Source: Synergistota bacterium
GTDB taxonomy: Bacteria; Synergistota; GBS-1
Reading direction: 5' to 3'
Length of the DNA: 64,000 bases
NCBI GenBank assembly: GCA_025060595.1
Contig: JANXBX010000003.1
Span: 28,933-92,932, forward strand
This document shows positions 62,229 through 64,000 of the stretch, in pieces. The notes beneath the pieces were generated by a model, which ran no database searches, was not told where the DNA came from, and saw nothing but the letters and a program-made list of their open reading frames with translations. Position 1 is the stretch's first letter. The number at the start of each line of letters is the position of its first letter. A program made the translations under genes and the position numbers.

Positions 62229-63677
62229 CTATCCCTCCTTTGCTTTTGGAACAACAAGCGTCTTTAAAGCTTTAACTTTCATTGAAAGCAGAACATCAAG
62301 TATGCTTCTCGTCACAGTGATCGCTGTAAACATACTTATTATTACACCAAGACTTAAGGTAACAGCAAATCCTTTTATAGGCCCACTACCAAAGTAAAAT
62401 AGAACTACAGCAGCTATAAGAGTGGTAATATTAGCATCAAATATGGTCCTAAAGGCTTTCCTAAAACCAGCATCTATAGCAGCTCTTACCGTTTTCCCCT
62501 CTTTAAGCTCTTCCTTTATCCTTTCGAATATCAAGATATTTCCGTCTACAGCCATACCTATATTAAGAACTATACCAGCTATTCCAGGAAGTGTCAGTGT
62601 AGCCCCAAGTCCAGAAAGAGCGGCAAAAACCAAAAGAACATTAACAGCAAGAGCAAAATCTGCAACAAGACCAAGTAAACCATAATAAAGAACCATGAAG
62701 ATAAATACTAAAGCAGCTCCAAATAGACCTGCTCTAATACCTCTTCTTATAGAATCCTGACCTAAGGCAGGACCTATGGATCTATTTTCAGCCACATCAA
62801 CTTTTACAGGCAAAGCTCCCGCTCTTAGAAGAATCGCAAGCCTTTGAGCTTCATCAAGGGTAAATCTACCGGTTATTTGTGCCTTGCCCTCTGGAATAAC
62901 CTCTTGAACGACGGGAGCTGAAATAACATTTCCATCGAGAACGATCGCAAGCTGTCTTCCCACATTTTTTCTCGTTGCCTCTTCGAAAATCTTAGCTCCC
63001 TCGCTATTAAATTCAAGACTAACAGCAGGAGCTCCGAATCTATCAAAGCTTGTTCTTGCATCTCTAAGATAACCACCTGTTAACCAAGTCTTTCCAAGAA
63101 GATATACTCTACCCGTATCCTTCTCAAAGTTAACAGTAAAGCCTGTCTCCTTTTTGGCTTTCTCCTCAAACTCCTTCAAAGCCTCATTATAAAGCTTCAA
63201 TGCCTCTTCATATCTTGATAAGGCGCCTTTATATTCCTCTTCCGAAGAATAATTTCTCCTTTGAGGTTCCAGAGGCTTTTGAGGACCGACATCCTCAACT
63301 TCCCTAAATTCAAGTAAAGCAGTTTTACCAAGAAGCTCTATAGCAGCCTGAGGATCCTTAACACCAGGAAGCTGAACCAATATCCTATCCGGTCCAGCTT
63401 TCTGAATCACAGGTTCAGCAACCCCAAACTGATCTATCCTATTTCTCAAAATTTCTAAAACCCTTGCAACAGAATCCTCGGTCACGGGAGCGTTAGGTGT
63501 AGAAACGCACTGAAGAATTATATGAGAACCTCCCTTAAGGTCTAACCCTAAGTTTATTCGTCCCTCAATTGGAAAAACATAAACAGCAGCAGCTATAATA
63601 ATACTAGCTATCAGAACTAAACGAATGATGTCTCCCCGCTTCAAGCTAAACACCCCCTTAAAGAAGCTTAACCCCAT
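62229..63677 (-). CDS. secD: Protein translocase subunit SecD
   Basis: 482 aa. NLGLDLKGGSHIILQCV, VLEILRNRIDQFGVAEPVIQ, a P1 periplasmic head domain (about 40-270), then six helices with AGLFGAALVFIFMVLYYGLL, NIGMAVDGNILIFERIKEEL and RAAIDAGFRKAFRTIFDAN. Its start overlaps the end of the HD gene by 20 nt. Confidence 0.96.
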   Translation of the reverse strand: MGLSFFKGVFSLKRGDIIRLVLIASIIIAAAVYVFPIEGRINLGLDLKGGSHIILQCVSTPNAPVTEDSVARVLEILRNRIDQFGVAEPVIQKAGPDRILVQLPGVKDPQAAIELLGKTALLEFREVEDVGPQKPLEPQRRNYSSEEEYKGALSRYEEALKLYNEALKEFEEKAKKETGFTVNFEKDTGRVYLLGKTWLTGGYLRDARTSFDRFGAPAVSLEFNSEGAKIFEEATRKNVGRQLAIVLDGNVISAPVVQEVIPEGKAQITGRFTLDEAQRLAILLRAGALPVKVDVAENRSIGPALGQDSIRRGIRAGLFGAALVFIFMVLYYGLLGLVADFALAVNVLLVFAALSGLGATLTLPGIAGIVLNIGMAVDGNILIFERIKEELKEGKTVRAAIDAGFRKAFRTIFDANITTLIAAVVLFYFGSGPIKGFAVTLSLGVIISMFTAITVTRSILDVLLSMKVKALKTLVVPKAKEG

Positions 63678-64000
63678 TTATTACAAGGCCAAACTCACAA
63701 CCTAGTATATGAGCAGCCTTGCGAGATATCAGCATTCGAGTTAAGAATATTTCGAAATACTCCATTACCTGTGAGATCTCAGTATCTATTTCAATTTCTA
63801 AAGTAATCTTTCTACTATCTTTATCAACATTCAGAAAGGATCTTCTCACTGCATAGTTAACCCTATCATGGATATCAAAGCTTATTATGTCGGGATTTCT
63901 AACACGACTGTAATGGACATCAGACTTATCTGCGAGTATCAATGCAGCTGTTATAGGATCCACAGGTATCCCTATCTCTTCCTCATGATTGCTTATAGCA
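63658..64000 (-). CDS. C-terminal part of an HD-domain phosphohydrolase-like protein (5' end beyond window)
   Basis: The frame continues past the edge; the visible part (114 residues) reads AISNHEEEIGIPVDPITAAL, then ILADKSDVHYSRVRNP and a beta-rich tail (FLNVDKDSRKITLEIEIDTE). This is the end of an HD-type metal-dependent hydrolase of the kind that precedes secD in several anaerobes. It overlaps secD by 20 nt. Enzyme activity is inferred from the histidine-acid (NHE) and D-K-x-D-V-H segments only. Confidence 0.75.
   Translation of the reverse strand, partial: AISNHEEEIGIPVDPITAALILADKSDVHYSRVRNPDIISFDIHDRVNYAVRRSFLNVDKDSRKITLEIEIDTEISQVMEYFEIFLTRMLISRKAAHILGCEFGLVINGVKLL

Overview
The window is an AT-rich, gene-dense bacterial chromosome segment. 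Almost every gene is on the minus strand, in long runs with overlapping stops and starts. The core gene orders (glmU-prs-rplY-pth-mfd-mazG; rpsF-ssb-rpsR-yybS-rplI-dnaB; ctsR-mcsA-mcsB-clpC-radA; phoH-pgpH) are those of Firmicutes and some deep-branching relatives. A short Thermotoga-sized Mfd, an archaeal-type ATPase, a two-gene SufCB system and CCA-encoding tRNAs fit an anaerobic, possibly thermophilic lineage. The C-terminus of the 880-aa surface protein (GGC, membrane helix, RR) resembles, from memory, the Synergistota-type sorting tail. Synergistota or a neighbouring deep phylum is therefore my best guess, but it is not proven. TTG and GTG starts are common, and two genes appear to start with CTG.

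Layout from the left. 1-11394 is a minus-strand housekeeping run (glmU, prs, L25, pth, mfd, mazG, a carboxyltransferase, Nfu, PhoH, PgpH) driven by an extended -10 promoter placed so close to glmU that the mRNA looks leaderless. 11395-16743 holds tRNA-Leu(GAG), tRNA-Gln(TTG), two metallo-beta-lactamase-fold proteins, two exported proteins of unknown role and an exported MhpD-like protein. 16745-22980 carries an epimerase, SufB/SufC, an ECF sigma factor with a membrane anti-sigma-like gene split by a -1 frameshift at a G7 run, an exported Ig-like protein, a cupin and a small exported protein whose ribosome binding site lies inside a perfect hairpin.

23018-37597 is a giant apparent operon. A consensus promoter (TTGACA-17-TATAAT) with a CtsR box precedes ctsR-mcsA-mcsB-clpC, then a membrane Clp-fold peptidase, radA, NfeD, slipin, glutaredoxin, an HD protein, two tandem LeuC/LeuD pairs and lpd. 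37594-41292 is the replication/ribosomal-protein operon.

41411-58850 is the accessory part. It holds glycosyltransferases, a large beta-helix/FN3 surface protein, a pseudopilin, a TPR-glycosyltransferase, a beta-propeller protein, an archaeal-type ATPase, a GT9 enzyme, two tandem 400-aa nucleotidyltransferase-like proteins and GDP-fucose synthase. It is interrupted by efp-epmA and a lysine 6-transaminase. I read it as a surface-glycan or glycoprotein locus with several undescribed members. 58892-64000 ends with flavodoxin, a radical SAM/SPASM protein, a small coiled-coil protein, SecF, SecD and the tail of an HD-domain protein.

All assignments come from reading motifs and gene order. No database search was possible.
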